NCBI GenBank assembly: GCA_035276085.1
Contig: DATELY010000166.1
Span: 1-6,750 of the forward strand
From: DATELY01 sp035276085
GTDB lineage: Bacteria > Pseudomonadota > Gammaproteobacteria > Steroidobacterales > Steroidobacteraceae
DNA: 6,750 bases
Direction of reading: 5' to 3'
The position numbers and the translations under genes were made by a program. Positions 4,946 through 6,750 of this stretch are shown piece after piece (position 1 is the stretch's first letter; each line of letters opens with the position of its first letter). Below the pieces are notes generated by a model that saw only the letters and a program-made list of their open reading frames with translations, did not search any database and was not told where the DNA came from.

Positions 4946-5087
4946 AGGCGAGATTGATCTGCATCGCTTCGTCGAGAAGCAAAGCACCCTGCTCTAGGCC
5001 GCGCGAGATCGCATCCACGACATCCGCCATAAATCGGATTTCGATCGGTCGACCAACGAGCGGAGTTGATGAATTTGTTGATTTCAT
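4944..5087 (-). CDS. Hypothetical 47-aa ORF between LysE and the broken ParE gene
   Basis: An ATG at 5085-5087 begins 5 nt after the LysE stop. The frame runs MKSTNSSTPLVGRPIEIRFM, then ADVVDAISRGLEQGALLLDE and AMQINLA, ending at TGA 4944-4946 where the ParE remains begin. Its position directly before a ParE-type toxin gene, with what would have been a 4-bp overlap if the toxin start were intact, makes it a candidate antitoxin or antitoxin remnant. The sequence does not match the antitoxin families I know (it has neither a PF09720-like nor a ribbon-helix-helix pattern). The Shine-Dalgarno is weak. It could also be non-coding debris. Confidence 0.35.
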   Translation of the reverse strand: MKSTNSSTPLVGRPIEIRFMADVVDAISRGLEQGALLLDEAMQINLA

Positions 5088-5092
5088 CCGGT

Positions 5093-5731
5093 TCAGAGCT
5101 CTTCGATAGACAGCCGTACTCCAAGCCCAATGAAGACCGCTCCAGCAGTCTTGTTCAACCACGCAACTACTTTCTCGTTCCGCCTGAGGGTCGTCGTCGC
5201 AGCGCCCGCCAGACAGACGATAACTATATTCAAGGCAACTGCCACGACGTTGCTAGTGACTCCAAGCAGCAAAAGCTGTTCCGTGACACTGAGCGACTCG
5301 TTATGGACATCGACGAACTGTGGCAGGAACGCCAAGAAGAAGACCGCCACTTTCGGATTCAATACGTCACTTAGAAATCCTTGCCAGAAGATCCGCCTGT
5401 AGCTCAAAGAGTTCGAGAGGCTCTGTCCAAGGGCGATCGCGCCTGACTTGCTGAGGATTGCTTGAACTCCTATCCCGACCAAGTAGGTCGCCCCAATCCA
5501 CTTGACGGCGGTGAATGCCAGCGCTGAGGAGGCCAGAATCGCAGTCAGACCTACAACGGAAGCGGCGACATGCACGTAGGCACCGACGTTTATACCAACA
5601 GCGGCGAGCATTCCCGCCCGTCGACCTTGTGCCACAGTACGCGCGAGCATGTATGCCATATCGGGACCTGGCGCGATTACCAGCACGATGACTGCCCCGA
5701 CAAACAGCAGGTAAGTGTGTAAGTCGATCAT
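5093..5731 (-). CDS. LysE/RhtB family amino-acid exporter
   Basis: This complete 212-aa, six-helix inner-membrane protein belongs to the LysE/RhtB family, which exports amino acids (lysine, threonine, homoserine lactone and similar) using the proton gradient. Diagnostic parts are the first helix ending in the family motif APGPDM (residues 20-25), the ARTVAQGRRAGMLAAVGINVG loop and helix (about 30-50), the WIGATYLVGIG helix (about 78-88), FWQGFLSDVLNPKVAVFFLAF (about 114-134), and a final helix TAGAVFIGLGVRLS. The length is normal and no defect is seen. Substrate cannot be told from sequence. The start is ATG 5729-5731, with a weak GGA upstream. The 47-aa ORF follows after 5 nt. Upstream lies the attC-like site that follows the GNAT gene, so LysE may open a separate transcription or cassette unit. 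Confidence 0.92.
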   Translation of the reverse strand: MIDLHTYLLFVGAVIVLVIAPGPDMAYMLARTVAQGRRAGMLAAVGINVGAYVHVAASVVGLTAILASSALAFTAVKWIGATYLVGIGVQAILSKSGAIALGQSLSNSLSYRRIFWQGFLSDVLNPKVAVFFLAFLPQFVDVHNESLSVTEQLLLLGVTSNVVAVALNIVIVCLAGAATTTLRRNEKVVAWLNKTAGAVFIGLGVRLSIEEL

Positions 5732-5763
5732 GAAATCCAGCCGTTTGTTTTGAGCGCGCGGCG

Positions 5764-5823
5764 GGACGACAAGAACGAGAGGCGCATCGCTCTCACCGCA
5801 TCGGCTCCAAAGGATTGTCGGGC
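5764..5823 (-). other. attC-like imperfect palindrome between GNAT and LysE genes
   Basis: On the minus strand, 7 nt after the GNAT stop, GCCCGACAATCC is followed by TTTGGAGCCGATGCG. This follows the attC left-half pattern (core, AAT spacer, GGAGCCGATGC). The far end, TTGTCG (complement of 5767-5772), pairs with CGACAA to close the palindrome. An inner hairpin with GAGAG (5777-5781) facing CTCTC (5790-5794), extended by a CG/CG pair with one bulge, lies in the centre. The core carries GAC instead of AAC, so it would be a weak site if real. The half at 5797-5823 closely resembles 4589-4614. Confidence 0.35.
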
Positions 5824-5830
5824 CTTGTGG

Positions 5831-6241
5831 TCATTTGTAGAGGCCCATCATTTCATCAGGACACCTGAGCGGCCGGAAACCGAACTGCGAGTACAAACCG
5901 GCAGCGTCCCGAGTACGCAGCAACACAACCTGCAGTCCCTGAAGATCCTGATGCTCAAGCATCGCCCTGATCAGTTTCTTGGCGACGCCTCGACCACGCC
6001 ATTCGGGAATGACAAATACGTCTGCGATATACGCGAACACAGCGCGATCGGTGATGGCTCGTCCAAACGCGACCTGCTGAGCGCCGTGGAATGCAGCGAA
6101 GCACAGTGAATTCTGAATCGAACGCTCAACGACCTCACGAGATCTTCCAGTTGCCCAATAGCTAGTGCTGAGAAAACCATGCACCAGGTCCAGATCCATG
6201 CGACTACGATCCGTGGTGATCTCTGTGAAGGGCGCTGACAT
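5831..6241 (-). CDS. GNAT-family N-acetyltransferase
   Basis: This 136-aa single-domain GNAT protein transfers an acetyl group from acetyl-CoA to an unidentified amine. The acetyl-CoA pyrophosphate-binding motif is R82-G-R-G-V-A87 within PEWRGRGVAKKLIRAMLEH, directly after the strand AYIADVFVIPEW, and the C-terminal motif is DAAGLYSQFGFRPL. The N-terminus (DLVHGFLSTSYWATGRSREV) matches the common subfamily often annotated simply as GNAT acetyltransferase. I start it at ATG 6239-6241, which has GGGGAA 5 nt upstream and gives the subfamily's usual N-terminus. The frame is open 21 codons further upstream, but that would overlap the toxin gene. It lies 35 nt after the ParE gene and is probably cotranscribed with the antitoxin-toxin pair. 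Confidence 0.9.
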   Translation of the reverse strand: MSAPFTEITTDRSRMDLDLVHGFLSTSYWATGRSREVVERSIQNSLCFAAFHGAQQVAFGRAITDRAVFAYIADVFVIPEWRGRGVAKKLIRAMLEHQDLQGLQVVLLRTRDAAGLYSQFGFRPLRCPDEMMGLYK

Positions 6242-6276
6242 CCTGTTCCCCGAACTTCTAAGGCCAAACGCCATCG

Positions 6277-6576
6277 CTAGCGGTCTTGGACACGCCACCG
6301 CCAATAGCCCGGCTCACGACTTCCGTGAGCGACCGCGACGATGGAAACGATGTCTGATACGACCGCATATACGACAGAGAATGGAAACTTGCGAAGCACG
6401 AAATGCCGCAGGTCGTCGTCTAGACGAGAACCCAGTTCCGGATGCTCAAGCAGCAACTGAATGACACGCTCAACTTCATCAGCGAAGCGAACACCTAGCT
6501 CAGAGACTTCGGCTTCATAACGCGAAGCGGCTTCATACAGCTCCTGCTCCGCTTCTGGATGAAACTCGTACTTCAT
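6277..6576 (-). CDS. Type II toxin, RelE/ParE family
   Basis: This intact 99-aa ParE/RelE-superfamily toxin has an N-terminal helical hairpin (HPEAEQELYEAASRYE, then LGVRFADEVERVIQLLLEHP) and a following beta-sheet (LRHFVLRKFPFSVVYAV, then IVSIVAVAHGSREPGYW). The RKFPFSVVY strand and the HGSREPGYW end are the family's hallmarks. ParE members poison DNA gyrase and RelE members cut ribosome-bound mRNA; which applies here cannot be read from the sequence, though the form is ParE-like. Its ATG overlaps the antitoxin TGA (ATGA, 4 bp), so the two genes are translationally coupled, as expected for antitoxin-first modules. The broken gene at 4609-4945 is a more distant member of the same superfamily. 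Confidence 0.92.
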   Translation of the reverse strand: MKYEFHPEAEQELYEAASRYEAEVSELGVRFADEVERVIQLLLEHPELGSRLDDDLRHFVLRKFPFSVVYAVVSDIVSIVAVAHGSREPGYWRWRVQDR

Positions 6577-6749
6577 CCGCCCAGGCGCTTGCGTAGCCGC
6601 TCAAAGACCAGCGGCCCAGGCACACCTTTGACCTTGCCTTCTACTAGTTCGCGATATCGACGCTGCGATGTTTCCAGCCACGCACGCTCGACATTGGGGT
6701 CAGCGGGGGCGTCGAGTTCCGCGATAAGAGCGCGCATGAGCTCGACTTT
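6573..6749 (-). CDS. Addiction-module antitoxin (PF09720 type), 3' part
   Basis: The last 58 codons of an antitoxin gene are present; the start is outside the window. The visible sequence runs VELMRALIAELDAPADPNVE, RAWLETSQRRYRELVEGKVK, and GVPGPLVFERLRKRLGG. This fits the PF09720/TIGR02574 'putative addiction module component' pattern: an acidic loop after LIAELD, a helix with AWLETSQRR, an EGKVKGVPG turn, and a final VFERLRKRL helix. These antitoxins bind and neutralise the adjacent RelE/ParE toxin and usually repress their own operon. No start codon can be assigned in the window. Confidence 0.85.
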   Translation of the reverse strand, partial: KVELMRALIAELDAPADPNVERAWLETSQRRYRELVEGKVKGVPGPLVFERLRKRLGG

Positions 6750-6750
6750 T

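Noticed and set aside
4940..4948. A further GGTGTCAGG resembling the REP-like arm
   Set aside because: Only 9 bp match and the sequence after it diverges; it is explained as the antitoxin-like stop and the ParE start region.
4564..5109. Plus-strand frame of 181 codons across the repeat-rich region
   Set aside because: It runs antisense to the ParE remains and through the inserted palindrome, and its product is low-complexity without family likeness.
5777..5794. Hairpin as a rho-independent terminator for the GNAT gene
   Set aside because: No U-run follows on the minus strand; it fits better as the centre of the attC-like palindrome.
1..6750. CRISPR array, tRNA or rRNA genes, replication origin
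   Set aside because: No regularly spaced repeats with unique spacers, no tRNA-like cloverleaf and no rRNA or origin-like sequence was seen on either strand.

Overview
The window comes from a moderately GC-rich (roughly 58%) bacterial chromosome, most likely a gammaproteobacterium related to Xanthomonadales, Steroidobacter or Nevskiales. The clues are an AcrB-type RND pump, a YetF/DUF421 module, heptamer arrays followed by hairpin repeats, and REP-like palindromes carrying GGTGTCAGGTTTGC. The lineage is an inference; no rRNA or marker gene is present.

Layout. Position 2-325 is the 3' end of an RND efflux pump gene, followed by about 330 bp with no gene. Then comes a + strand nucleotidyltransferase/HEPN pair (659-1437) overlapping by 4 bp. 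Next are three small minus-strand genes: one orphan (1514-1753) and a translationally coupled pair (2269-2469, then 2040-2264). A + strand lipoprotein gene (2617-2907) converges on and overlaps a 50-codon basic-protein gene (2891-3043, minus). Upstream of that, also on minus, is a membrane pair: a single-pass protein (3572-4075) and a YetF/DUF421 protein (3106-3546).

From 4157 to about 4945 the sequence is repeat-rich and decayed. It holds two composite heptamer-plus-hairpin repeats, then two broken minus-strand genes: a VOC/glyoxalase fragment and a ParE toxin gene. Both are interrupted by the same palindromic element. The ParE reading frame resumes on the far side of the element and runs to a normal ParE C-terminus. 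The right part (5093-6750) is all minus strand: LysE exporter, GNAT acetyltransferase, ParE toxin, and an antitoxin that runs off the window.

The minus-strand genes at 4371-6750 look like a worn accessory array. Two of the stop codons (broken ParE, GNAT) are followed by sequences that resemble one half of an integron attC site. No integrase is visible and neither site is a clean full attC, so an old or degenerate cassette array is a hypothesis, not a conclusion. The most interesting features are the split ParE gene with its inserted palindrome, the matching element at the end of the VOC fragment, the attC-like half sites, and the composite repeats.
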